Notes: a model not told the origin generated them from the sequence alone. DNA of 64,000 bases from DAOULY01 sp034414595 (GCA_034414595.1 DAOULY010000002.1:124001-188000); one strand, 5' to 3'; shown: positions 1 to 8,469, numbered from the stretch's first letter. Made by a program: numbers and translations.

Positions 1-6
1 CGAGAG

Positions 7-2508
7 ATGGTAACTCTTGTTATAGATGATATCGAGGTCCAAGCTGAAGAAGGAGAAACAGTATTAGCAGCAGCTCAGAGGGCCGGCATCTACATCCCGG
101 CCCTTTGTTATCATCCCGACTTGCCTCCATTCCAGGGATTGGCAGCGGCAGAGGTACTCTATCGCGGCCCTGAAGCTATCAAAGCCGACTCCACTAAAGA
201 ATACCAGGGCTGCCAGCTCTGCTTAGTGCAGATAGAAGGCCAGGATGGCTTCCCCACAGCATGCACCACCCCAGTGAGCCAGGGCTTAGTGGTCCATACC
301 AACACCCCGGAAATCCAGGAGCTCCGCCGCGACAATCTGGTGACCATTCTCGCTGACCATCCCCACAACTGTCTGGTATGTGCCCAGAGGGAGGGTTGCA
401 GTTTAACTCAATGTTCCAGCAACGTGCCCGAGCTGGAGCGTTGCTGCCCCAAGTTCAATAACTGCGAATTGCGCAAGGTCGCTGAGCATATCGGGATCAG
501 GCCCGATATCTCACGCTACACCTACTTGGATCTTCCCGTTGTCAAGGATGAGCCTCTATTTGAACGAAACTACAACCTGTGCATCGGGTGCACCCGCTGC
601 GTCAGGGTATGCCAGGATGTCCGCGGCATCAAGGCCCTGGGCTTCGTTTACGTCGATGGCAAGAGCGTTGTCGGCTCTATGGCCCCGACCCTTGCCGATT
701 CCGGATGTAAGTTCTGTGGCGCCTGCGTTGAGGTCTGCCCCACCGGCGCTCTGATGGACAAGGAGCTCAAGGGCGAGCGCGAGGCCGCACTTGTCCCCTG
801 TAAGAATACCTGTCCTGCTGGTATAGATGTCCCCCGCTACGTACACCTCATCGCCGAGGGCCAATTTGCCGAAGCTGTCGCCGTAGTTCGAGAACGTGCT
901 CCTTTTCCCTTGACTCTAGGCCATATTTGCCACCGCCCCTGCGAGATGGAGTGCCGCCGCGGTCAGGTGAACGAGGCCATCGCCATTTGTGACCTCAAGC
1001 GCTTCGCCGCCGAGAACGATACCGGGCTCTGGCAGCAGAACCTGAAGCCAGCCCAGGCCACGGGGAAGCGTGTTGCCGTGGTCGGCTCAGGACCAGCAGG
1101 TTTGACCGCAGCTTACTATCTGTCCCGGTTGGGACACTCCGTCACTGTATTTGAGAAACACCCCGAACCCGGGGGTATGCTGCGGCTGTGTATCCCCGAA
1201 TATCGCCTGCCTAAAGAGGTGCTCAAGCGAGATATCGATAACATCCTATCCCAGGGTATAGAGCTCAGGACCAATACCGCCATCGGCGATGGTCTGAGCA
1301 TCGCTGATCTCAAGGAACAGGGCTACCAAGCGATATTTCTGGCCCCTGGTGCCCAGCTCAGCCGAAGGCTGAATGTGGAGGGTACCGACCTCGATGGTGT
1401 CCTCTGGGGCGTCGAGTTCCTGCGCGATGTCAGTCTCGGCCGTCCTGTTCAGGTCGCGGATCGCGTTCTGGTTATTGGCGGCGGTGGTGTGGCCATCGAT
1501 GTCGCTTTGACCACCCTCCGCCTCGGGGCCAAGGAGGTCCAGCTGGCCTGCCTGGAATGCCGGGAAGAGATGCCGGCACATGAAAGGGAAATCATAGAGG
1601 CCATGGAGGAGGGCGTCAGCGTTAACTGCTCCTGGGGTGTGAAGCAGGTCACCAGCTCCAATGGCAAGGTCGGCGGAGTGGACCTGATCTGCTGCACCTC
1701 TGTATTCGATGCCGAGGGAAGGTTTAACCCCTGCTATGATGAATCTGTGACCACATCCATAGCCACCGACATGGTGATTCTGGCTATCGGCCAGGCTGTA
1801 GACCTTTCCTTTTTAGGTGAAGAGAGCGCCTGGGCCAGCAGAGGCTTGCTGAAGGTCGATGACGCCCAGGCCGTTGCTGCCGATGGGGTCTTCGCCGGCG
1901 GCGATGCTGTCCTTGGACCGGCTTCTGTCATCGAGGCCATTGACACGGGCCGGAAGGCCGCCAGCAGCATCGATAGGTATCTGGGTAGCAGCGGTATCAT
2001 CGACGAGACGTTGGTCCAGACCGCAGCAACCAATCCCTGGTTTGGCCGTGAAGAAGGGTTCGCCGCCAAGCCCAGAGTCCATATGCCTTGCCTGCCCCCT
2101 GAACAGCGCCATCAGAGCTTCGCCCAGATCGAGCTTGGCTTCGATCGTGAGATGGCACTGGCCGAGGCCAAGCGCTGCCTCAAGTGTGACGTTAGGCTCA
2201 CCATCCCACCAGTGGCCTTACCCCCGGAGGAATGGCTGGAGTTCAACGCTGATAATGTAGCCGCCGTCCCCGAAGTAGAAGGCGTGTTCCGGTTGCTCAA
2301 TGCCGAGAAGGATATCATCTACATCAAGGGCGCCATCAATATGCGGCAGGAGCTGGAGGAACAGCTATCCACCAACGACAAGGCCAGCTACTTTGATTAT
2401 GAAGAAGAGCCCATGTACACCAAGAGGGAGAGCGAGCTAATCCAGCAGTTCATGCAGCAGCATGGCAAGATGCCCGAAGGCAACCTGGATCTGGATGACC
2501 TGTTTTGA
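7..2508 (+). CDS. Fe-S flavoprotein: NuoG-like N-terminus fused to GltD-like reductase
   Basis: Predicted cytosolic electron-transfer protein of 833 residues. It opens with a [2Fe-2S] domain (Cys34, 69, 72, 86, with about 30 extra residues between the first two ligands), then a His-Cys cluster (His120 to Cys131) as in NuoG, and two [4Fe-4S] motifs (Cys192-202 and Cys234-244). From about residue 265 it is a glutamate-synthase-small-subunit-type reductase with two dinucleotide folds (GSGPAG near 361, GGGGVA near 492). It should therefore pass electrons between NAD(P)H and ferredoxin-like carriers. The last 80 residues resemble a degenerate GIY-YIG fold. ATG 7 starts directly on the domain. The gene converges on the SorC-type regulator with a 1-bp gap. 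It is the nearest candidate electron donor for the NifH-like proteins, which is inference. Confidence 0.85.
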   Translation: MVTLVIDDIEVQAEEGETVLAAAQRAGIYIPALCYHPDLPPFQGLAAAEVLYRGPEAIKADSTKEYQGCQLCLVQIEGQDGFPTACTTPVSQGLVVHTNTPEIQELRRDNLVTILADHPHNCLVCAQREGCSLTQCSSNVPELERCCPKFNNCELRKVAEHIGIRPDISRYTYLDLPVVKDEPLFERNYNLCIGCTRCVRVCQDVRGIKALGFVYVDGKSVVGSMAPTLADSGCKFCGACVEVCPTGALMDKELKGEREAALVPCKNTCPAGIDVPRYVHLIAEGQFAEAVAVVRERAPFPLTLGHICHRPCEMECRRGQVNEAIAICDLKRFAAENDTGLWQQNLKPAQATGKRVAVVGSGPAGLTAAYYLSRLGHSVTVFEKHPEPGGMLRLCIPEYRLPKEVLKRDIDNILSQGIELRTNTAIGDGLSIADLKEQGYQAIFLAPGAQLSRRLNVEGTDLDGVLWGVEFLRDVSLGRPVQVADRVLVIGGGGVAIDVALTTLRLGAKEVQLACLECREEMPAHEREIIEAMEEGVSVNCSWGVKQVTSSNGKVGGVDLICCTSVFDAEGRFNPCYDESVTTSIATDMVILAIGQAVDLSFLGEESAWASRGLLKVDDAQAVAADGVFAGGDAVLGPASVIEAIDTGRKAASSIDRYLGSSGIIDETLVQTAATNPWFGREEGFAAKPRVHMPCLPPEQRHQSFAQIELGFDREMALAEAKRCLKCDVRLTIPPVALPPEEWLEFNADNVAAVPEVEGVFRLLNAEKDIIYIKGAINMRQELEEQLSTNDKASYFDYEEEPMYTKRESELIQQFMQQHGKMPEGNLDLDDLF

Positions 2509-2509
2509 C

Positions 2510-3532
2510 CTATCTCAGGCCCAAAACCCCTTCAGCAATGGCCTCATCAGTGATCAGGATGTCATAGCACTGAATGTTCGGCGATAGGGAAGCTTGCACC
2601 GCTTCAATGCGCTCCTCACCAGCGGCTATCGCGATCACATGTTTGCCCGGCTTTGTGGACATAGCCCTCAGATGCTCTAAGGAAACATTAATCATTATGT
2701 TCAGTCCTTTGATTTCCTGGGTCAGGATATGTTCAGCATCGAAAGCTTGAAAGTTGATATATCCCAGGGCTTTCCGTTGCAACTCTGCAACATCTACCCC
2801 ATAATATCTCATAATGCGCTCTGCTCGATGGTCGATGTGCTTCAAAGTGTCGATTTCGGTGAGGAAGATGTCAGCTTCTTTAGCCTCATCGAATAAACCT
2901 TTGATGCCGTTCCTCTCCAGGATCCCCATCTTCTCCTGTTCCTCTGAAACCAGAGCAGTGGCATTGACCTGAAAAGTAAATGCCTGAACCCTGCCACCGT
3001 ACTTGGCCCTCATCGCCACCACCAGCGTGTTGGGGAAAAACTGGACCACCTCGGCTACATCTGTCCTCAATCCCAGGTCCATAACCGACAATGGATAAAG
3101 CTTCAACTCTCGAAACCGGCCCGGGGTTAACCTCTCCACCATCTGCGTGAGCGTAGGCCCCACCGCCAGCGCCACCTTGGAGCCATCCTTGGTCAGCCAT
3201 TCAAAATACCTGGCAGCAGCGATGCCGACGCCGGCTCTGGTTCCCCAGCCCCTTCCCTCCTCCACGCTGGGGATGACCACGACATCGTACAACCCGAAGC
3301 GCTCCCTGATCTCAGCTTCAAGCTCCGAGATCCGGGGAGGCTCGACCTCTATCCTCACCCTCATCATCCCTTCCTGCTCCGCCTTGGTCATCAGTCGGGA
3401 CACCTTGGCCTCGGACAAATTGAGGCTGGAGGCGATCTCCTTCTGCGTCACCTTGGGGTTCACATACCGCTTCTGGACGCAGCGCCACATGTCCCGATGT
3501 TCTTCATCCAGGCTGCTGTAGGCTCTGGTCAT
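2510..3532 (-). CDS. SorC/DeoR-family sugar-binding-type transcriptional regulator
   Basis: About 340 residues. An N-terminal helix-turn-helix (TQKEIASSLNLSEAKVSRLM, about residues 28-47) is followed by a long SorC-type effector domain with the fold seen in sugar-phosphate-responsive regulators (VALAVGPTLTQMVERL and a VIAIAAGEERIEAV segment near the end). It is divergent from the nitrogenase-like operon and shares its roughly 120-bp upstream region, where a tandem repeat overlaps the operon promoter. Control of that operon and of itself is the obvious inference. The frame stays open up to 3622, and ATGs at 3556 and 3553 are alternatives. ATG 3532 is preferred because family members start shortly before the helix-turn-helix. 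The effector is unknown. Confidence 0.8.
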   Translation of the reverse strand: MTRAYSSLDEEHRDMWRCVQKRYVNPKVTQKEIASSLNLSEAKVSRLMTKAEQEGMMRVRIEVEPPRISELEAEIRERFGLYDVVVIPSVEEGRGWGTRAGVGIAAARYFEWLTKDGSKVALAVGPTLTQMVERLTPGRFRELKLYPLSVMDLGLRTDVAEVVQFFPNTLVVAMRAKYGGRVQAFTFQVNATALVSEEQEKMGILERNGIKGLFDEAKEADIFLTEIDTLKHIDHRAERIMRYYGVDVAELQRKALGYINFQAFDAEHILTQEIKGLNIMINVSLEHLRAMSTKPGKHVIAIAAGEERIEAVQASLSPNIQCYDILITDEAIAEGVLGLR

Positions 3533-3584
3533 GTCCACACCATTCTTATACATCATAATCGACACTTGGAAAGAAGTCAAGGTT

Positions 3585-3623
3585 TTATGAAATCTATTAC
3601 AAATTATGAAATCTATTGACAAA
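3585..3623. promoter_or_regulatory. tandem direct repeat, probable operator of the SorC-type regulator
   Basis: Two adjacent copies of TTATGAAATCTATT followed by (G)ACAAA lie at 3585-3603 and 3604-3623. The second copy contains the -35 hexamer of the nitrogenase-like operon. Head-to-tail sites between a regulator gene and its divergent neighbour are typical operators. Binding by the adjacent SorC-type protein is inferred, not shown. Confidence 0.55.
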
Positions 3624-3644
3624 CTTGCGGCCCTATGCTATGCT
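3616..3644 (+). promoter_or_regulatory. sigma70-type promoter of the nitrogenase-like operon
   Basis: A perfect -35 TTGACA (3616-3621), a 17-bp spacer and TATGCT (3639-3644) predict a transcript start near 3651. The start codon is at 3657 and no Shine-Dalgarno sequence fits between them, so the first gene would have a 5-7 nt leader, in effect leaderless. Confidence 0.6.
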
Positions 3645-3656
3645 AAGAGCACCACC

Positions 3657-4502
3657 ATGTCGAATAGCAAACCGAGACAAATCGCAATCTACGGCAAGGG
3701 CAGCATCGGCAAATCGACCATCGCCTGCAACATCTCAGTGGCCCTGGCTGAGATGGGCCACAAGGTGATGCAGGTGGGCTGCTCGCCCAAGAGCGACTCC
3801 ACCGCCTTTCTGCTCGGCGGCGAGCTGGTGCAGCATGAGATCTTGGCCTATTCCCGGGAGAAGGGCATGGATGAGACCCTGATCCTTGACACCATAGAGG
3901 AGGGCTACAAGGGTATTCTGTGCGCTGAGTCCGGAGGCCCCGATCCCGGGGCCGGCTGTGCTGGCAGAGGCGTAGCCATGGCCTTAGAATACTTGAGCAA
4001 ATATGGTGTCTATGCCAGATTTGGTGTCGACTTCGTAATCTACGATGCCATCGCCGACGTCGTCTGCGGTGGCTTTGGCCAGCCAATGAAGGGAGGCTTC
4101 GCTGAGGAGGTGTACCTGGTCACCAGCGGCGAGCTGATGTCCACCTACTCCGCAAACAACATCTGCCTCGCAGTGAAGACAGTGGCTGAGAGCGGGGCCA
4201 ACACCCGTGTTGGCGGTCTGCTGTTGAATCTCAGGGAAGTGGACAACGAAGTGCCCTTGCTGGAGGAGTTCTCCCAGAAGATCTCAGTGCCGATAATGGG
4301 GATTATACCGCGCTCCGACATGGTGCAGATGGCTGAAGCTCAGGGGGGAACAGTGCTGGAGAAGTTCCCAGACTCAGAGCAGGCCATGCTTTATCGTGAG
4401 CTGGCAGCCAAGATCCGCGATAACACTGAAAGATATCTGCCAACCCCGATAACCTTAGAGGAGATAATGGAGCTGGCAAGGAGATATCAGGCCTATGAGT
4501 GA
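3657..4502 (+). CDS. NifH-like Fe protein, paralogue 1
   Basis: ATP-dependent [4Fe-4S] reductase subunit of 281 residues in the NifH/BchL/CfbC family. Both cluster ligands are present (Cys101 in GCAGRG, Cys137 in DVVCGGF). The P-loop reads GKGSIGKST, with Ser where the family has Gly, and switch I reads GCSPKSDST, with Ser replacing the Asp of the usual GCDPK. ATG 3657 is chosen over an in-frame ATG at 3606 because the latter lies upstream of the predicted transcript start. The stop overlaps the next start (ATGAGTGA), so the two NifH-like proteins are translationally coupled. The switch I change would be expected to impair ATP hydrolysis by a homodimer. It probably pairs with paralogue 2 (inference). 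Confidence 0.88.
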   Translation: MSNSKPRQIAIYGKGSIGKSTIACNISVALAEMGHKVMQVGCSPKSDSTAFLLGGELVQHEILAYSREKGMDETLILDTIEEGYKGILCAESGGPDPGAGCAGRGVAMALEYLSKYGVYARFGVDFVIYDAIADVVCGGFGQPMKGGFAEEVYLVTSGELMSTYSANNICLAVKTVAESGANTRVGGLLLNLREVDNEVPLLEEFSQKISVPIMGIIPRSDMVQMAEAQGGTVLEKFPDSEQAMLYRELAAKIRDNTERYLPTPITLEEIMELARRYQAYE

Positions 4503-5352
4503 ACAGGAGCAAGAAATCCGCGCCATCGCTATCTATGGCAAGGGAGGAATTGGGAAATCGGTCATCTCCGCCAATGTCAGCGCCGCCCTTGCCGAAATGG
4601 GGGAAACAGTATTGCAGGTGGGCTGCGATCCCAAACACGATTCCATTGCCACCCTGTGCGGCGCGCTCAAGCCCACCATTATGGATCTGACCCGCGAGTC
4701 GGAGCGCTTCGGCCGCATCAGAAGGAAAGACATTGAGTCCAGGATATTCACCGGATTCAACGGAGTGCTGGGCTGTGAGAGCGGCGGGCCCAAGCCAGCC
4801 AGCGGCTGTGCCGGTAAGGGAGTGACCCTTGCCCTCCAGCTATTGGCCGAGCATAAGATCGCGCAGAGGCATGGAGTCACCTTCACCGTCTACGATATCC
4901 TGGGCGATGCCGTCTGTGGCGGCTTTGTCCGACCGATTAGGGAGGGATTCGCTCGAGATGTCTACATCGTTGGCTGTGGCGAGTTGCTCACTCTTCATAT
5001 GGTCAATAACATACTGAAGGCCATACGCCTAATCTACGATAGCGGTGGCGATGTTGCCGCAGCGGGCATAATAGATAACATGCGGGGCGTGTCCCAGGAA
5101 CAGGCCATTGTCGAGGATTTCGCCAAGCTGGTGGGGGTCCCGGTGATTCACCACATCCCCAGGGACCGCATAGTGCAGCTGGCCGAGTTTCAGGGCAAGA
5201 CCGTGCTCGAGGCCTTCCCCGAGAGCAATCAGGCCAATGAGTACCGCGCCCTGGCCAGAAAAATTCGAGACAACAGAGGGAGATACGTCCCCAAGCCGAC
5301 GACCATGGAGGAGATCAAAAAAATCGTCAGCACAAGGATGGCAGCAGCATGA
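4495..5352 (+). CDS. NifH-like Fe protein, paralogue 2
   Basis: A 285-residue NifH/BchL-family reductase. Cluster ligands Cys105 (GCAGKG) and Cys141 (GDAVCGGF) are conserved, and switch I keeps GCDPK. The P-loop ends GKSV instead of GKST, and the switch I Thr is Ile (KHDSI). These changes differ from those in the upstream paralogue, as if each subunit supplied what the other lacks. The start overlaps the preceding stop and its own stop overlaps the next start. The partner component is the NifD/K-like pair downstream. A role in nitrogen fixation is unlikely, because the catalytic subunits lack part of the P-cluster ligand set. Confidence 0.88.
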   Translation: MSEQEQEIRAIAIYGKGGIGKSVISANVSAALAEMGETVLQVGCDPKHDSIATLCGALKPTIMDLTRESERFGRIRRKDIESRIFTGFNGVLGCESGGPKPASGCAGKGVTLALQLLAEHKIAQRHGVTFTVYDILGDAVCGGFVRPIREGFARDVYIVGCGELLTLHMVNNILKAIRLIYDSGGDVAAAGIIDNMRGVSQEQAIVEDFAKLVGVPVIHHIPRDRIVQLAEFQGKTVLEAFPESNQANEYRALARKIRDNRGRYVPKPTTMEEIKKIVSTRMAAA

Positions 5353-6740
5353 TGCAGGTCATTAAGTCACCCGCTGAGTACGCTGATCGCTATGAGATGG
5401 GCGCCATGGCCGGGGCCACCAATTCGGTGGCTGGTATCAAGGGTGCCGCTGCCTTGTTGCATGGAGTCCAGGGTTGCACAATCGAGACCAGCCACCTGCG
5501 TAGCGGCGGCCCGGTCGTTGCCGGTAACTATTTGCCCATTATGGAGACCAACATGGGCCCCATGGAATCCGTCTACGGCCGCAATGTTCCCTTGATCGTA
5601 GAGCGAGCCCGGGAGCTGATGCGAAGGCGGGAAAGGCCCGAGCTTCTGTTCATCTTCACTGGCTGTGGCCCGTCCATCATCGAGGACGACATCAACAGGG
5701 CTGCTGCCATCATCTCGGAGGAGACTGAGACCCCGGTTATCGCCTTGGACACAGCGGCTTTCCTCGGTGGCTTTGCCCGCGGCGCTGAGATGACGTGGTG
5801 CGCCGTCCTGGACAGATTTGGGGAGGAGACCGATAGCCAGAAAGGTATAAATTTACTTGGGCCTCAGCTAATGGGGTCCAATAACTGGCCCAATGACATC
5901 GCCGAGATCGAGAGGCTACTCGAGGCCGCTGATGTCGAGCTCAATCACGTTCTATTCCGCAACATCACCGTAGACCAGCTACCCCAGATCAGTAGGGCCA
6001 AGGTCAATTATATCCTCTCCGGTGAGGACTTCTCCGACTTCGAGGAGACAGCGGAGGACTTGGGGATGAGCATCTGGGGCCAGGACTTGGTGCTCCCTGT
6101 TGGCATTCACAACACCGAGGAGTGGTATCTGACCGTAGCCAGGGAGTTCGGAGACGAGGACAAGGCCAGGGTTCAGATCAATGAGGACCTGGGGCTGGTG
6201 CGGAAAATGACCAAGCTGAACTACACCGCTTCTTGGATGCTCACCGGCATGTTCGGCAAGCATATCGCCATACTGGGGCAGGCCCCATTTGTCGCAGCCT
6301 TGGCCCGCGCTGCATTCTATGACTTCAATATGAGGCCCACGGTGATCGGGCTGCTGAGCGAAACGCCAGAGGGTCTGGAGAGGGCAGAGAAACTGCTCGA
6401 GCCTATGAGTGATTTTCTCGATTTCGAGGTCTTGGAAAACCCCACTTTCTACAGCTATGGCGAGAAGATAAAAGAGGCCAAGGTCAGCTTCGCTGTGGGC
6501 ACCAGGATAGACCGGCATATGGTGGAGGGACTGGGCATCCCGCACTGCTCGCTTACCGGCCCCAACTTCATGAACCACTGGGATCTGATTCCCTGGCCCT
6601 ATTTCGGCGTAAGAGGCACCCTCTATTTGGCCAGTGAGTTCTGGAGGGTCTTGGACCGGGTGATGACACAGCCGCTACTGTGGCAGATGAACACTTATCA
6701 ACCTCGGGATGGCCAATCCACCGAGGAAGAGAGCGGGTAA
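5349..6740 (+). CDS. nitrogenase component 1-like subunit A (NifD/NifK/BchN superfamily)
   Basis: 463 residues of the oxidoreductase/nitrogenase component 1 fold. Interface-cluster cysteines are visible at Cys43 (HGVQGC) and Cys106 (FTGCGPS), but the middle P-cluster Cys is absent. Near the C-terminus GIPHCSLTGPN (His399, Cys400) and His410 occupy the region where NifD has the His ligand of its cofactor. The protein could therefore hold a metallocofactor, although assignment of a ligand needs alignment. It starts at ATG 5349 or 5352, overlapping the previous gene. Subunit B follows immediately and the two should form an alpha2beta2 component. Substrate unknown. Methylthio-alkane reductase-type or other nitrogenase-like chemistry is more plausible than N2 reduction. 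Confidence 0.85.
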   Translation: MMQVIKSPAEYADRYEMGAMAGATNSVAGIKGAAALLHGVQGCTIETSHLRSGGPVVAGNYLPIMETNMGPMESVYGRNVPLIVERARELMRRRERPELLFIFTGCGPSIIEDDINRAAAIISEETETPVIALDTAAFLGGFARGAEMTWCAVLDRFGEETDSQKGINLLGPQLMGSNNWPNDIAEIERLLEAADVELNHVLFRNITVDQLPQISRAKVNYILSGEDFSDFEETAEDLGMSIWGQDLVLPVGIHNTEEWYLTVAREFGDEDKARVQINEDLGLVRKMTKLNYTASWMLTGMFGKHIAILGQAPFVAALARAAFYDFNMRPTVIGLLSETPEGLERAEKLLEPMSDFLDFEVLENPTFYSYGEKIKEAKVSFAVGTRIDRHMVEGLGIPHCSLTGPNFMNHWDLIPWPYFGVRGTLYLASEFWRVLDRVMTQPLLWQMNTYQPRDGQSTEEESG

Positions 6741-6748
6741 GGAGAGAC

Positions 6749-8299
6749 ATGGCTGAAAAAGAGCGAGTCTGGACTGAGGCTGAGAGGAAATGGAAGGCTC
6801 GACTGGAGATAGACCGCACCTGTGAGATCATGCCCATGAGCGAGCTCTATCCCACCCTGCCCGAGGCCGATGCTTACGATGCCTGCAAGCAGAGGTTCGG
6901 TCATCCCGATGCAGTCATCTGGTGCAAGTTAATGGAAGTCCACGAGATGTGCGAGATGGTGCGAGACACGGTGGTACTGCTACACGGTACCTTGAACTGC
7001 AACGCCTGCGTCAGGAACTTCCACTCCGACCTCTTCGGCAACTGGGGCCATGGCTTCTCTCATACCGCCACTACCGCCATCGACAAGCGCCAGGTGGTGT
7101 TCGGCGGCGAGGATGAGCTTTACAACGCGATAAAGGCCGTAGACCGGGACTACCAACCAAAGCTGATCATCATAGTTCCCGGCTGCGCTACCAGTCTGGT
7201 CCAGGACGATATCAGCCGTGTCCTGGAGCGCGCCCAACCAGAAGTCGGAGCCAAGCTTTATTATTATCCCTCCGCCGGCTATGAGACCAGGCCTACGGGG
7301 CTGATCATCGAGCAGGTCACCCAGATGTGGATCGATCTGATGGACCCCCCGGCCAGAATTGACAAGGAGGCGGTGAATATCCTCGGCGCCAATAGAGAGG
7401 TCTACTGGCCCCATGTCAGAGGGGCCCAGGGGCCCCGCCCCTACCCCTATCCCTCTGACTCAGAGGAACTTGGGCGCCTCATCGAAGGTCTTGGCTTGAG
7501 AGTACATCGGGTGCTGTTGGCCAGCGGTGGTGACTACGACTACCTGCGCACCGCTCCCGAGGCAGGTATCAATACCATCGCCTGCGGAACTTGGGGCTTC
7601 CCCCTGGCAGAGCGGATGAAGGAGAGATTCGGCACGCCGTACGTATACCACGAGCTGCCGCTCGGTGTCGAGGCCACCAGCCGCTTCGTCAGGGACCTCG
7701 CCGCGATGACTGGAAGGGCAGCAAAGGCTGAAGAGCTGATCCAGCGAGAATACGAGGCAATAAAGGAGACCTGGCTCAAATGCCAGGAGATGACAGCTGG
7801 CAAGACCGTTATCATCGGTGGCATGGGCAATAGGGCAGCCTCATATCTCCGCTGTTGTAAGGAGCTGGGGATGGAGGTCATCTATATCCCGGCTTATCCC
7901 GACATGGGATTCTGCTGCGACGAGACCATCAAAGCGAAACGTGTCGACTGGAACCATTTCCTCGCCTATGGATTTGACCCCATGGTGCTCAGGCTCAAGG
8001 AGGGGGTAACCCGGGACTATAGACTCTACTATCTGCCCCGGCTTATGGAGAAGCTGGAGCTGGGCGAGGATGATGTCGTCTATATGTATTGCGACTTCAG
8101 CGCATACGCTGGCCAGATCGAGCCGTCACGGGTGGCCTATGTGAACACCTCAGTCCACCTGCGCCGCAGGCCAGGATATGCCACCAGAGCTGTCGGCTTC
8201 AGAGGCACCGAGGGTTTCTGCCTGGACTTGATGGAGGCAGTGAAGGCGTCCAAACGCAAGACGAGTCCCACCCTCTATTCCCGGATTTACGCCCGCTGA
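6749..8299 (+). CDS. nitrogenase component 1-like subunit B (NifK/NifD superfamily)
   Basis: 516 residues. ATG 6749 follows AAGGAGAG at good spacing, which is why the longer open frame from 6680 is not used. Candidate interface-cluster ligands are Cys84 and Cys87 (HGTLNCNAC) and Cys146 (PGCATSLVQDD). A NifK-like QVVFGG segment lies between them without the usual middle cysteine. The subunit pair thus offers four or five cysteines, enough for one [4Fe-4S] cluster as in dark-operative protochlorophyllide reductase rather than an 8Fe P-cluster. A further Cys pair (GFCCDE) occurs late in the protein. Last gene of the operon; a tRNA follows about 100 bp downstream. Confidence 0.85.
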   Translation: MAEKERVWTEAERKWKARLEIDRTCEIMPMSELYPTLPEADAYDACKQRFGHPDAVIWCKLMEVHEMCEMVRDTVVLLHGTLNCNACVRNFHSDLFGNWGHGFSHTATTAIDKRQVVFGGEDELYNAIKAVDRDYQPKLIIIVPGCATSLVQDDISRVLERAQPEVGAKLYYYPSAGYETRPTGLIIEQVTQMWIDLMDPPARIDKEAVNILGANREVYWPHVRGAQGPRPYPYPSDSEELGRLIEGLGLRVHRVLLASGGDYDYLRTAPEAGINTIACGTWGFPLAERMKERFGTPYVYHELPLGVEATSRFVRDLAAMTGRAAKAEELIQREYEAIKETWLKCQEMTAGKTVIIGGMGNRAASYLRCCKELGMEVIYIPAYPDMGFCCDETIKAKRVDWNHFLAYGFDPMVLRLKEGVTRDYRLYYLPRLMEKLELGEDDVVYMYCDFSAYAGQIEPSRVAYVNTSVHLRRRPGYATRAVGFRGTEGFCLDLMEAVKASKRKTSPTLYSRIYAR

Positions 8300-8353
8300 G
8301 AGTTGACCCCAGAAGACCTATACCCAATCCTCAAGGCGAGCTGAGGCCCGAAG

Positions 8354-8383
8354 TTTCCATAGCATGTGACCAAATGCTATAAT
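8354..8383 (+). promoter_or_regulatory. promoter of tRNA-Lys
   Basis: An extended -10 TGCTATAAT (TATAAT at 8378-8383) with a weak -35 TTTCCA (8354-8359, 18-bp spacer) lies 13 bp upstream of the tRNA. Confidence 0.6.
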
Positions 8384-8396
8384 ACATCTGTTGCAC

Positions 8397-8469
8397 GGGC
8401 CGGTAGCTCAGTTGGCAGAGCAACGGACTTTTAATCCGTGGGTCACAGGTTCGAACCCTGTCCGGCCTA
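8397..8469 (+). tRNA. tRNA-Lys (anticodon TTT)
   Basis: A complete cloverleaf can be drawn: acceptor GGGCCGG/CCGGCCT (first pair G-U), D-arm starting TAGCTCAGTTGG, anticodon arm ACGGA-CTTTTAA-TCCGT, and T-arm ACAGG-TTCGAAC-CCTGT. The discriminator is A and CCA is not encoded. The anticodon TTT reads AAA/AAG. Confidence 0.95.

Noticed and set aside
3657..8299. A nitrogen-fixing nitrogenase
   Set aside because: The D/K-like subunits lack the middle P-cluster cysteines, nifEN is absent from the window, and both NifH copies have altered ATP motifs.
3657..8299. Chlorophyllide or protochlorophyllide reductase, or CfbCD of F430 synthesis
   Set aside because: No tetrapyrrole genes are nearby, and the tandem NifH pair plus a NifB in the window do not fit those systems.
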